A stretch of DNA of 30,683 bases from a virus, in IMG/VR virus record IMGVR_UViG_3300032736_000027, positions 1 to 30,683 of that record; one strand, written 5' to 3'. A program made the translations under genes and the position numbers. Positions 21,414-27,716 of this stretch are shown one piece after another. Below the pieces are notes generated by a model. The model saw nothing but the letters and a program-made list of their open reading frames with translations, had not been told where the DNA came from and did not search any database. Numbering within the stretch: position 1 is the first letter of the stretch; each line of letters starts with the position of its first letter.

Positions 21414-22073
21414 CTAAAATACGTCTAGCCTAAGCAACAAATAGCATCTTATATACATTTCTTTAGCTTTAGACCTATAAAGTCCTTTAAACAGTCTGTA
21501 AACCGCTGCACGCATCTCATATTCGCTTTTGTTTAATAAGTTTGCTTCACACCACTTTTTGCCTTTACCTTTTATATAGTTTACATTATCGGACTGGTCA
21601 CCAATTACCATCTGGCTGTAAAAATTATACAAAGCTCCTTCTTTTGAAACTATTGTAATATCTCCACTCCTATAATTGTAGATAGTACCCTCTACTTGCT
21701 GGTAGTCTTTATCGATTGAGATTATAATAGAATTATCTTTTCCGTAATGCTTATGATACTTCACTACTAAGTCGTCAGTTTCTATTCCTTTTCTATTTTG
21801 AACGTTTAAATTATCCTTTACAAATTGTATAAGTTCTTCAAAGAATTTAGGTTTGTCAGAAGTTCGATTTGCTTTGTAGCTTAAATCGACCTTCTTACGA
21901 TAGTTATTTGTACAGAAACCTACAGGAATAACCTCAGTAACCTTAAATCTATTCTTAACCGCATATACAGCATCGTTATATTTTGAATAAAACTTTTCTA
22001 TTGCTTCTTCCAAATCATCTGAACCGTAGCAAGCTTCATAAATCAAACTATCTATATCAAATATTCCTACCAT
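21414..22073 (-). CDS. 5'-3' exonuclease / flap endonuclease (PIN-like)
   Basis: This 219-aa protein matches phage 5'-3' exonucleases. Metal-binding acidic motifs are G-I-F-D-I-D-S-L (N-terminus), G-I-E-T-D-D-L-V (about 96-103), I-I-S-I-D-K-D-Y-Q-Q (about 116-125) and G-D-Q-S-D-N-V (about 158-164). After the last comes I-K-G-K-G-K-K, the helix-hairpin-like segment that grips DNA. It probably removes RNA primers or processes flaps in replication. It is in an operon with a nucleotide-metabolism protein and the DnaA-like protein. Confidence 0.9.
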   Translation of the reverse strand: MVGIFDIDSLIYEACYGSDDLEEAIEKFYSKYNDAVYAVKNRFKVTEVIPVGFCTNNYRKKVDLSYKANRTSDKPKFFEELIQFVKDNLNVQNRKGIETDDLVVKYHKHYGKDNSIIISIDKDYQQVEGTIYNYRSGDITIVSKEGALYNFYSQMVIGDQSDNVNYIKGKGKKWCEANLLNKSEYEMRAAVYRLFKGLYRSKAKEMYIRCYLLLRLDVF

Positions 22074-22074
22074 A

Positions 22075-22413
22075 TCATTTTTCTTTATTTGTTTCTAATT
22101 CCTTTTGTAAGTTCGCTAAGGCTCTCCAAGCTACCTTTGTGCTGTGAAGTATGCCATCGGTATCTATTGTGCCAGCTTCAAGTAAATGCCTAGTAAGGGC
22201 ATCTAATTCATCACCACTTTTAGACCTATCCCAATGTAAAGGCTTTCCTTTGTGATGTTGATCATTTCCAACCTGTGAACATTTAGCAACTTCTTTAATT
22301 GCATCAGGAAAATACATAAGAACGCCAGAATAAACAGGTGTTTCCTTTCTTTCAGTTGCTTCTAAAGTATGGTTAATATTTTGCATTTCGTGCCATTTAG
22401 TATTGGAGTCCAT
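22075..22413 (-). CDS. dATP/dGTP diphosphohydrolase-family protein (former DUF5664)
   Basis: This 112-aa protein carries the family blocks Y-S-G-V-L-M-Y-F-P-D-A-I-K-E-V-A (28-43), G-N-D-Q-H-H-K-G-K-P-L-H-W-D-R-S-K-S-G-D-E (49-69) and K-V-A-W-R-A-L-A (93-100). The conserved His, Asp and Glu residues are suited to metal-dependent nucleotide hydrolysis, as expected for the family named dATP/dGTP diphosphohydrolase N-terminal domain. In some phages relatives act in nucleotide-pool reshaping, including base Z biosynthesis, but no PurZ or DpoZ-like gene is in this window. It overlaps the preceding gene by 17 bases. Confidence 0.82.
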   Translation of the reverse strand: MDSNTKWHEMQNINHTLEATERKETPVYSGVLMYFPDAIKEVAKCSQVGNDQHHKGKPLHWDRSKSGDELDALTRHLLEAGTIDTDGILHSTKVAWRALANLQKELETNKEK

Positions 22414-22651
22414 ATTGTTTTTTTAAATTAATAATATCTTTGTTTTTCTTCTCCATTATTTCAGAATTTAAAAACTTCAAATCTTCAATATACATTTCCA
22501 TTCTGTTTACATACAAAGCCTGTTGCATCATTAAGTGAGTGAGCCTGTGAAGTTGTGAATTGTAACTTGGGGCTTTCCCTAGCCATTCTTTAACTATACC
22601 CAAAGATTCTATTTGGTCTGCATACGCTAATATCCTATCTGTTTCTGTCAT
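22397..22651 (-). CDS. Small helical protein, first gene of the host-promoter operon
   Basis: This 84-aa protein is almost entirely helical, with L-T-H-L-M-M-Q-Q-A-L-Y-V-N-R-M-E-M-Y around residue 38 and a basic C-terminal end. It is the first gene after the host-type promoter at 22669-22697, 17 bases from its -7 box. No domain is recognised. It overlaps the next gene by 17 bases in a different frame. Because it leads the replication block it may be an early accessory or regulatory protein. Confidence 0.7.
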   Translation of the reverse strand: MTETDRILAYADQIESLGIVKEWLGKAPSYNSQLHRLTHLMMQQALYVNRMEMYIEDLKFLNSEIMEKKNKDIINLKKQYGLQY

Positions 22652-22668
22652 TTTGTTTTAATTAAATT

Positions 22669-22697
22669 CAAATGTAAAAAACTAATTAACATACAAA
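22669..22697 (-). promoter_or_regulatory. Bacteroidota-type promoter TTTG-N17-TACATTTG
   Basis: On the minus strand TTTG (22697-22694), 17 bases, then TACATTTG (22676-22669), a full match to TAnnTTTG with accepted flavobacterial spacing. The ATG lies 17 bases beyond the -7 box. A strong terminator sits directly upstream, so this starts a separate unit read by host RNA polymerase. Confidence 0.85.
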
Positions 22698-22710
22698 AGA
22701 ATTTTAACAT

Positions 22711-22742
22711 AATATTAACGCCCATACAAGGGCGTTAATATT
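22711..22742. terminator. Terminator hairpin, 13-bp perfect stem
   Basis: AATATTAACGCCC (22711-22723) and GGGCGTTAATATT (22730-22742) pair perfectly around a 6-base loop. It follows the phosphoesterase stop at 22748 and precedes the promoter at 22697. The stem is AT-rich on both sides, so it may work in both directions. Confidence 0.85.
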
Positions 22743-22747
22743 TAACA

Positions 22748-23461
22748 TTACAATTCCATTAATAAATTCATAGGTGTATGTCCACCTATTATAACGCCAC
22801 AACCGATAACAGGCTTCTTTCCAACCTTAGCATAAGCAAACGCATACTCATTATGGTCTATACCGCAGCCTACTTGCATTCCCCAAATCCTAAAATTAGC
22901 ACCAACAAAGTGCTGTGTGTAACATTGAGTATGTAGATGCCCTTGTACTGTGTTCATCATATCAGCCCTGCATTTTGCTGAAGCAGTCCCAGCCTCCCCA
23001 TGTATATACTGAACGCCATCCACTACAACTCTTTCGGTAAAGTTCCAATTTGGGGTATTTAAAACTTCTGAGTACGACCTTATCCACCTAGAAGGAATAC
23101 CTCCCGTTTGAGCTTTCCTAGATATCAACCTATCGTGGTTTCCTATAATTACATCTGCATCTGGAAAAGCCTTATACCACCTAGAAAGTTTTGCAATAGC
23201 AAAAGCCAATTCATCTTCGCCACCTAGACCATCCGCTGAAGTTTCGTGATAACTAGAATAATGGTTATCAATTACATCTCCTATAAATATAACTCTATTA
23301 CAATTGTACTTTGCATAGGTTTCTTTACAGAATTTTAAATAACCTTCCAAACAAAAAGGCTCGTGCAAATCTCCTATCACTAAAATTCTACTTTCTTTTT
23401 TAGTAAGGTTGTCGTATGCCGCCCGTAGGTTTCCTTTTATCCTTGGTCTAAAGTCCATCAT
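22748..23461 (-). CDS. Calcineurin-like metallophosphoesterase
   Basis: This 237-aa protein carries the full metallophosphoesterase set: GDLH (30-33), GDVIDNH (61-67), GNHD (107-110), H154 in I-H-G-E-A-G, and GHLH (174-177), which together bind two metal ions. Phage relatives cleave phosphodiesters or phosphomonoesters, and some act in nucleotide or cyclic-nucleotide turnover. The true substrate cannot be told from sequence. The ATG overlaps the preceding gene by 14 bases, and a terminator follows at once. Confidence 0.9.
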   Translation of the reverse strand: MMDFRPRIKGNLRAAYDNLTKKESRILVIGDLHEPFCLEGYLKFCKETYAKYNCNRVIFIGDVIDNHYSSYHETSADGLGGEDELAFAIAKLSRWYKAFPDADVIIGNHDRLISRKAQTGGIPSRWIRSYSEVLNTPNWNFTERVVVDGVQYIHGEAGTASAKCRADMMNTVQGHLHTQCYTQHFVGANFRIWGMQVGCGIDHNEYAFAYAKVGKKPVIGCGVIIGGHTPMNLLMEL

Positions 23462-23948
23462 TATTGTTCAATTCATTAACTAAATCCTGACTTTCTGTAA
23501 AGTATGCATGCAGCTTATTTACATTTTTTATAAAACCTTTATGCGAACAATTAACACAACCGCTAGGTGCAGCTTCATTTTTGCCAAATACAAAGTTATA
23601 AATACCTATAATTCTCTGCTGGTTTTTACCGTCAATCCTATCTCTAGTACGTGAGAAAAAAGACTTTAAATAAAGATAATCTTCCTCATCTAGGCAATTA
23701 ACCGCTTTACTACCAAATGGTAGCTTATCGTTTATTAAATCTTTACGCTTATCACATCCGCAATCCTCACCAAAAAAATCTTTAATAACCTTTTTAATAC
23801 CTGTGGCTTCTGTGATTTTATCAATCACATCGCCAACACCTTTTAATTCTTTATCTATTTGAGCCTGTTTGAAATCAGACCATTGTTTGTACTCTTTTGT
23901 TCGCTTATCAATACTTTCGTAATAAGCCTCATCTTTAAAGTTTGTCAT
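23448..23948 (-). CDS. Conserved Cys-containing phage protein (possible metal-binding)
   Basis: I place the start at 23948 (166 aa) rather than 23993 because the longer version would overlap the sigma gene by 59 bases and adds a non-conserved-looking lead. The protein reads K-G-V-G-D-V-I-D-K-I-T-E-A-T-G-I-K-K-V, then E-D-C-G-C-D-K-R-K, and later G-C-V-N-C-S-H-K-G. The CxC and CxxC pairs could bind a metal. The style is common in Bacteroidota phages. I do not recognise a characterised family; its place after the sigma factor gene makes a transcription-related or nucleotide role possible. Confidence 0.7.
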   Translation of the reverse strand: MTNFKDEAYYESIDKRTKEYKQWSDFKQAQIDKELKGVGDVIDKITEATGIKKVIKDFFGEDCGCDKRKDLINDKLPFGSKAVNCLDEEDYLYLKSFFSRTRDRIDGKNQQRIIGIYNFVFGKNEAAPSGCVNCSHKGFIKNVNKLHAYFTESQDLVNELNNNDGL

Positions 23949-24465
23949 AATTTTCTTTTTTAAAGTTAATATAGTCGTCGCTATGCTTGTCAATTATTAT
24001 TTCTTTATACTTTTTTAGGTTTGAATAGATATGCGTTAAGCTTGTACCTGTTTGCTCCCTAATATCACGCATTGAGAAGTCTGTTAGATAGTATGTATTA
24101 AATAGTTTACTATGATACTTTCCCCAGCTATTAGATTCGTTTCTAATTTTACTCATCAATGAAGTAAAAGCTGCTTCCATCTCAATAGAAGGTTCCTCGT
24201 ATTGGTCATAGTAAAATTCTTGAAAGTTAACGTAATTGTTTTCTTCGTTCATCATAGTTCTAATTCCGTTCCTTAATGAAACAAACATATAGAAGGTATT
24301 AACCTCGTTATCTTTTAAAATTAGCTTATCGTAAATTGTTTCAGAATACTTATGAAGGCGTAGGTATGTTTCCTGTACTACATCTTCAACATAGGAAGGG
24401 GGGCAACCAAGCCCCCTGACTATTGAAATCCATTCATTATGCCTTTTGGCTAGTAGCTCCAGCAT
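23935..24465 (-). CDS. Small RNA polymerase sigma factor (sigma-70/ECF-like)
   Basis: This 176-aa protein has the outline of an ECF-like sigma factor. Residues 24-40 (S-Y-V-E-D-V-V-Q-E-T-Y-L-R-L-H-K-Y) match region 2.1/2.2, where ECF factors read D-x-x-Q-D-x-F-x-x-x. A region 2.3-2.4-like segment follows (N-T-F-Y-M-F-V-S-L-R-N-G-I-R). Region 4 appears at 122-156 with L-F-N-T-Y-Y-L-T-D-F-S-M-R-D-I-R-E-Q-T-G-T-S-L-T-H-I, the typical HTH for -35 recognition. It is therefore the best candidate to direct host RNA polymerase to the AAACAAAAA-N10-TARTATTATA promoters. That link is inference. Confidence 0.82.
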   Translation of the reverse strand: MLELLAKRHNEWISIVRGLGCPPSYVEDVVQETYLRLHKYSETIYDKLILKDNEVNTFYMFVSLRNGIRTMMNEENNYVNFQEFYYDQYEEPSIEMEAAFTSLMSKIRNESNSWGKYHSKLFNTYYLTDFSMRDIREQTGTSLTHIYSNLKKYKEIIIDKHSDDYINFKKENYDKL

Positions 24466-24710
24466 TATTCTACATCTTTAATGTATTTAACTTCACCGTT
24501 GTCTAGGTTAATTTCTAAAGACCCGTATTTTTCTTTTAAAACTGCTTTCAGTTCGTTTAGTTTATTTTCATTTTTACCGAAGTGATGTATAAATTTTTGT
24601 TGTTCAAATTCTAGCAGTCCAATAGTTTGAGATATTTCCATTCTATCATTTCTCAACTGCTTTAATTCTTTTAATTCGGCTTTTGTTAATTTTAATTTTG
24701 GTGCTTTCAT
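24465..24710 (-). CDS. Small coiled-coil protein with duplicated start region
   Basis: This 81-aa protein is a basic coiled coil (L-T-K-A-E-L-K-E-L-K-Q-L-R-N) with a short beta tail (S-L-E-I-N-L-D-N-G-E-V-K-Y). It overlaps the sigma gene start by one base (TAATG), so expression is tied to it. A 22-bp tandem duplication covers its first codons and leader. The upstream duplicate ATG is out of frame and would encode only a short peptide. A regulator of the sigma factor is possible from the coupling but not shown. Confidence 0.75.
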   Translation of the reverse strand: MKAPKLKLTKAELKELKQLRNDRMEISQTIGLLEFEQQKFIHHFGKNENKLNELKAVLKEKYGSLEINLDNGEVKYIKDVE

Positions 24711-24742
24711 AATTTAATTTTGGTGCTTTCATAATTTAATTT
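24699..24742 (-). repeat. 22-bp tandem duplication of a translation start region
   Basis: Two perfect, adjacent 22-base units (24699-24720 and 24721-24742) each contain the ATG and first codons MKAP of the downstream gene. The length is not divisible by 3, so the two starts lie in different frames. It looks recent because the copies are identical. Confidence 0.92.
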
Positions 24743-24882
24743 TAAATGGCATTATCAATTACTTGTATTATTTCCCGAAGTTCTGAGCGTTCAAAAGTTC
24801 CTGTTAATGTATCTTTGTACGTTTGAATTGTCAATAGATAATAATCTTCCTTGACTTCTTTAATTATTACTTTTGCTTTCAT
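24742..24882 (-). CDS. 46-aa hypothetical protein
   Basis: A 46-codon frame runs 24882-24742 and ends at the edge of the tandem duplication. The product begins M-K-A-K-V-I-I-K-E-V-K-E-D-Y-Y-L-L-T-I-Q and continues with T-F-E-R-S-E-L-R-E-I-I-Q, a small beta-alpha fold. The starts here and at 24710 share M-K-A, which may reflect shared origin of the leader. No function is recognised. Confidence 0.7.
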   Translation of the reverse strand: MKAKVIIKEVKEDYYLLTIQTYKDTLTGTFERSELREIIQVIDNAI

Positions 24883-24900
24883 TTTTAAATATAGTTAAAA

Positions 24901-25143
24901 TTATGTTAATAATGGGCTATTTAGATAGTTAATATAATTGTTAATTGAATTAAAATCTTTAGAAGTTCCGTTTTCTATTTCTTTTACTTTTGTCAATGAT
25001 ATTCCAGTCCATTTAGATATATCCTTTTGCGTTTCTTTTCTGGTGGATTTACACATATTTACGCAATAAGATAGTCGGGTTCTAAACCCTACGTCATCAA
25101 TCCAAGTAAATAATAGTTGACCTTCCAACTCTTTTATATACAT
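24901..25143 (-). CDS. HTH (Cro/C1/XRE-like) DNA-binding protein
   Basis: This 80-aa protein has an N-terminal helical lead followed by K-E-T-Q-K-D-I-S-K-W-T-G-I-S-L-T-K-V-K-E-I-E-N-G (about 36-59). The layout Q-x-D-x-x-x-x-x-G-I-S-x-x-x-x-x-x-I-E-x-G is that of an XRE-family helix-turn-helix. It is likely a small transcriptional regulator of the early region. It might bind dyads such as those at 26308-26329 and 18309-18343, but the target cannot be told. Confidence 0.72.
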   Translation of the reverse strand: MYIKELEGQLLFTWIDDVGFRTRLSYCVNMCKSTRKETQKDISKWTGISLTKVKEIENGTSKDFNSINNYINYLNSPLLT

Positions 25144-25208
25144 AACTTGTTTGTTATTAATTAGTTAAATTATTTGTGCTTGATATAAGTAGTTAGGCAC
25201 AATAAAAA
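25144..25208 (-). repeat. Palindromic gap: attC-like arm after the 61-aa gene
   Basis: On the minus strand GTGCCTAAC (25200-25192) follows the 61-aa gene and is the exact reverse complement of GTTAGGCAC upstream of the same gene (25423-25415). TTGTGC/GCACAA (25174-25179 with 25197-25202) also forms a short stem. Confidence 0.55.
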
Positions 25209-25394
25209 TTACTGCTTTCGTGCCATCATTCGGACGCATTCTTCTTTCAGCATTTTTAGTCCACTTGCTTTTGTTACATCTGCTGCGTAATCTTCACCAG
25301 CTTTGTGTTTTCGGATTATCTCTTTTTCGAGTTCCTTTAGTTCTTTATCATAGTCTAAAAACTGCTCGTGTATCATTTTAATTAAGTCGCTCAT
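25209..25394 (-). CDS. Small charged helical protein bracketed by inverted repeats
   Basis: This 61-aa protein is charged and helical (Y-D-K-E-L-K-E-L-E-K-E-I-I-R-K-H) and ends C-V-R-M-M-A-R-K-Q. No domain is recognised. Its flanks are near-perfect 21-base inverted arms (25192-25212 and 25403-25423, 18/21 matching) with a perfect 9-bp core. The left arm covers its stop codon; the right arm ends 9 bases before its start. It is the clearest of the cassette-like units in this region. Confidence 0.7.
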   Translation of the reverse strand: MSDLIKMIHEQFLDYDKELKELEKEIIRKHKAGEDYAADVTKASGLKMLKEECVRMMARKQ

Positions 25395-25515
25395 TTTATA
25401 CCGTAATTTTAAAAGTGCCTAACAATAAATAAAATGAATAAAGCATGTTAGGTTTATGCATTTATTCAAGTGTCGTAGTTGCTTTACTACATTTTATTAG
25501 AGCCGTTGTACACAA
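25395..25515 (-). repeat. attC-like imperfect palindrome between two small genes
   Basis: This 121-base gap holds nested dyads. TGAATAAAGCAT (25435-25446) pairs with ATGCATTTATTCA (25456-25468) with one bulge. GTAGT/ACTAC (25475-25479 with 25486-25490) forms a small hairpin. The ends are GTTGTACA (25505-25512) and GTGCCTAAC (25415-25423). On the minus strand this reads TGTACAAC ... GTTAGGCAC, the order inverse core ... core of an integron attC site, and GTTAGGC fits GTTRRRY exactly. Confidence 0.55.
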
Positions 25516-25758
25516 TTAAAAAATATCGTGTAAGTGGTCACTTTTAAAGTTCATTCCTCCTAAATCTTCTTCTTTAGGTGGTTTTATTACTCCATCAAGT
25601 TTAGGTTTCCAATTAGGGAAAACCATTTGGAACTGTTTGATAGCATCTCTTACAGTGCTTGGTGTGTATGTATGTCTGCCATCAGCATATCTAATTGCCA
25701 TCCAAATGGTTTCTTCAAACGCATACTTTAATTTTTCTATTTTTTGTTTATCTGTCAT
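25516..25758 (-). CDS. Conserved small phage protein bracketed by inverted repeats
   Basis: This 80-aa protein contains F-E-E-T-I-W-M-A-I-R-Y-A-D-G-R-H-T-Y-T-P followed by V-R-D-A-I-K-Q-F, a pattern I recognise from unrelated phages, without known function. The gene is flanked by GTTGTACA (25505-25512) and TGTACAAC (25778-25785). Beyond these lie the matching A/T blocks TTAAAAAATATC and GATATTTTTTAA. The end of the gene itself contributes to one arm. Confidence 0.75.
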   Translation of the reverse strand: MTDKQKIEKLKYAFEETIWMAIRYADGRHTYTPSTVRDAIKQFQMVFPNWKPKLDGVIKPPKEEDLGGMNFKSDHLHDIF

Positions 25759-25835
25759 AATGATATTTTTTAAAAGATGTACAACATTATATAAAAGGCA
25801 TTAAAACGACCTTTTATATTTAGCGTTGTGTGCCA
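25759..25835 (-). repeat. attC-like palindrome with 10-bp stem
   Basis: ATATAAAAGG (25789-25798) pairs perfectly with CCTTTTATAT (25810-25819). Outside this ACAAC (25781-25785) faces GTTGT (25825-25829). On the minus strand it reads GGCACACAAC ... GTTGTACA. It could equally serve as a terminator for the gene at 26168-25836. Confidence 0.55.
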
Positions 25836-26168
25836 TTACTCAATACACTTCAATTCGCTTCTAAAAAAGTAAGGGCAAGACCATTTTTTTTTATCTACTT
25901 TAAGTTTAACCATTTTACTTTTTTTAAGGTTGTCAATTACGCCTGTTTTTATAACAGTTGCACCACTTCCATAATTGCAAATTACTCTATCACCTTCCTT
26001 TAAGTTTTCAAATGTTTCTAAATCCATATCTCTAAAATTAACGACACACAACAAAGGAACTGAGGGTATCTCGGTTGAAATGCCCTTTGCCTTTGAAATG
26101 CTTCGATATTTGACGGTCAATGATTTTAGACATAGCTCAATTTTGCCAGTATTTAACTTTTTTGGCAT
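25836..26168 (-). CDS. Hypothetical protein in the cassette-like block
   Basis: This 110-aa basic protein includes P-L-L-C-V-V-N-F-R-D-M-D and N-L-K-E-G-D-R-V-I-C-N-Y-G-S-G-A-T-V, a beta-barrel-like stretch (possible SH3- or OB-like loop). Nothing identifies a function. Unlike its two neighbours, no gene-specific partner of its downstream GTTGTGTGCC (25825-25834) is found upstream, so the cassette idea is weaker here. Confidence 0.62.
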   Translation of the reverse strand: MPKKLNTGKIELCLKSLTVKYRSISKAKGISTEIPSVPLLCVVNFRDMDLETFENLKEGDRVICNYGSGATVIKTGVIDNLKKSKMVKLKVDKKKWSCPYFFRSELKCIE

Positions 26169-26371
26169 ATTTTGGATTTACTCATTTTTGCCAATACTGT
26201 ATATAGTTAATGCGCCAATGAAGGTCAGTGCTTTATTCAATCGTTTGTGGTAGGCGCACTAACCATATATCTAACCGTTATATTCAATGTTTGTTTTTAC
26301 TCGCATTATTATACCCTTTTGCGTATAATGTTGACTATTATCATCATTTTACACACTTTTGTGTATAATAA
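26169..26371 (-). promoter_or_regulatory. 203-base gap with three hairpins (operator- or attC-like)
   Basis: No gene is seen. GTTAATGCGCC (26206-26216) and GGCGCACTAAC (26253-26263) form a 10-of-11 bp outer dyad. ATTATAC/GTATAAT (26308-26314 with 26323-26329) and TTACACAC-TTTT-GTGTATAA (26349-26368) are two similar hairpins with the shared minus-strand form TTATACRCAAAAG. They may be repeated operators upstream of the 26168 gene. Confidence 0.5.
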
Positions 26372-26776
26372 TCAACAAACACAAAATATAACACAGAGCC
26401 AACCTGCACTTATTAAGTCTCTAACAAAAGCTCTAAATTCTGCAATACCTTGCTTATCAAATATTTCATAAGCTTGTTTCATACTCTCAGGATCTCCTCT
26501 TAATACCTCAATAAACCATATTGGGTTATCTAAATATTCATCTTTCCAGGGTTTGACTTGTTTATCTGTAACTTTAATCTCACAACCTTCGTAAGGCGCA
26601 CCGTCATCATTATATAATCGAGTTGCTTCAAAACAATACAAATCCGTTTCAAATACTCTACCATCAAATGATATTACTTTCATTTCTATTTCTTCATCTT
26701 CTAAATGATCCAATGGATCATCTATGGCATCTTCTCTAACGTACCATACATCGTCTATTTTAATTCTATTTTCCAT
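26372..26776 (-). CDS. Acidic hypothetical protein with odd C-terminal tail
   Basis: This 134-aa acidic protein includes N-P-I-W-F-I-E-V-L-R-G-D-P-E-S-M and F-R-A-F-V-R-D-L-I-S-A-G-W-L. After G-W-L it ends in the unlike, hydrophobic and Cys-rich tail C-V-I-F-C-V-C. That suggests the ancestral stop was lost and the frame now reads into the neighbouring intergenic palindrome region. No domain is recognised. The gap to the next gene upstream is 73 bases. Confidence 0.68.
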   Translation of the reverse strand: MENRIKIDDVWYVREDAIDDPLDHLEDEEIEMKVISFDGRVFETDLYCFEATRLYNDDGAPYEGCEIKVTDKQVKPWKDEYLDNPIWFIEVLRGDPESMKQAYEIFDKQGIAEFRAFVRDLISAGWLCVIFCVC

Positions 26777-26849
26777 ATTATTATTGTTTATTTATAGTTA
26801 AATTTAGCAACTATTAGTTTGTATAATCCTTTATTTTTTAACATAATTT

Positions 26850-27686
26850 CTAATAGTTTAAATATGGAAATTCAGAACTTACAACTTCGGGAAAACCATA
26901 ATTATTTATTTTAAATTCAAAATCTTCAAAACTGTGGTTTCTACTTCTTTTACATTTTACTTGTATGATATTGCTATCTTCTTCCCTGTTTAATGAAATT
27001 TGCGTTTCTGCTTTTTTTTCGCAAAAAGAACCCAAATGTCCAGTAGGCTTGTCACTTCCATAATTGCTATGTATTACGGTCAATATATGGCAGTTTTTAT
27101 TTGCGCTCCACTCCATTAGTTTCTGGACGCATTTATTACTTTGCTCAATATCATTAACATCTGAAACCAAATCCGCAAGCCCATCAATTATTATCAAACC
27201 AATATCATTTTCTTCGTGTTCGTAAACCTTATGTTCTATAAATCCCATCCTGTGAATATACGGTATTGTTCTTAGTGAGTATGTTTCATATTTGCCGTAA
27301 TCTCCAGCCATATCAGCAGTCCTTCTAAAAGACCTTTGGCAATGCCATTTTCCTTGTTCAGTATCAAAATGCAATACCCTTTTATTATCCCGTATGCCTT
27401 TGAATTTATTACCTCCCCATTTATTATTTCCTGACAAATATACTGAAGTTATTAATGAAACGAAATAACTTTTATAACTTTTCGGTGGTGCTTGAATAAA
27501 GGAAAAATTTCCGTAAGTTGCCATTGGTGTGTCGCTAATTATACTGCCTTTTCTTGTTGAATATTCGTGAGTTCCGAATGTAAGTGCCACAGGTGGTAAT
27601 GGTATTTCTTCGTCAAGTTTAACGAAAACTTCATCTTCCAGAAGTTCGTAATACATTCTATTTTCTTCTTTTTTATCATCGAACAT
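26850..27686 (-). CDS. RecA-fold ATPase (RepA/AAA_25-like, helicase or recombination)
   Basis: This 278-aa protein has a P-loop at 65-73 reading Q-A-P-P-K-S-Y-K-S, a variant of the GxxxxGK(S/T) Walker A that keeps K-S but replaces the glycines. Walker B is at 163-171 (G-L-I-I-I-D-G-L-A-D). The sensor-like V-I-H-S-N-Y-G-S and G-H-L-G-S-F-C follow. The family includes replicative helicase RepA-like and phage recombination ATPases. With SSB and an annealing protein nearby, a role in replication or recombination is most likely. The nucleotide-binding details are unusual but shared by this type in Bacteroidota phages. Confidence 0.8.
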   Translation of the reverse strand: MFDDKKEENRMYYELLEDEVFVKLDEEIPLPPVALTFGTHEYSTRKGSIISDTPMATYGNFSFIQAPPKSYKSYFVSLITSVYLSGNNKWGGNKFKGIRDNKRVLHFDTEQGKWHCQRSFRRTADMAGDYGKYETYSLRTIPYIHRMGFIEHKVYEHEENDIGLIIIDGLADLVSDVNDIEQSNKCVQKLMEWSANKNCHILTVIHSNYGSDKPTGHLGSFCEKKAETQISLNREEDSNIIQVKCKRSRNHSFEDFEFKINNYGFPEVVSSEFPYLNY

Positions 27687-27716
27687 TTATTCATCTTTTG
27701 CGGTTTATTTGTGTTT

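Noticed and set aside
22075-22413. Claim of a 2-aminoadenine (Z) genome
   Set aside because: The diphosphohydrolase family also occurs in phages without base Z, and no PurZ or Z-type polymerase is present in the window.
23949-23993. Upstream start for the Cys-containing protein (adds 15 residues)
   Set aside because: The extension overlaps the sigma factor gene by 59 bases and looks like an out-of-frame lead; the ATG at 23948 gives a normal small overlap.
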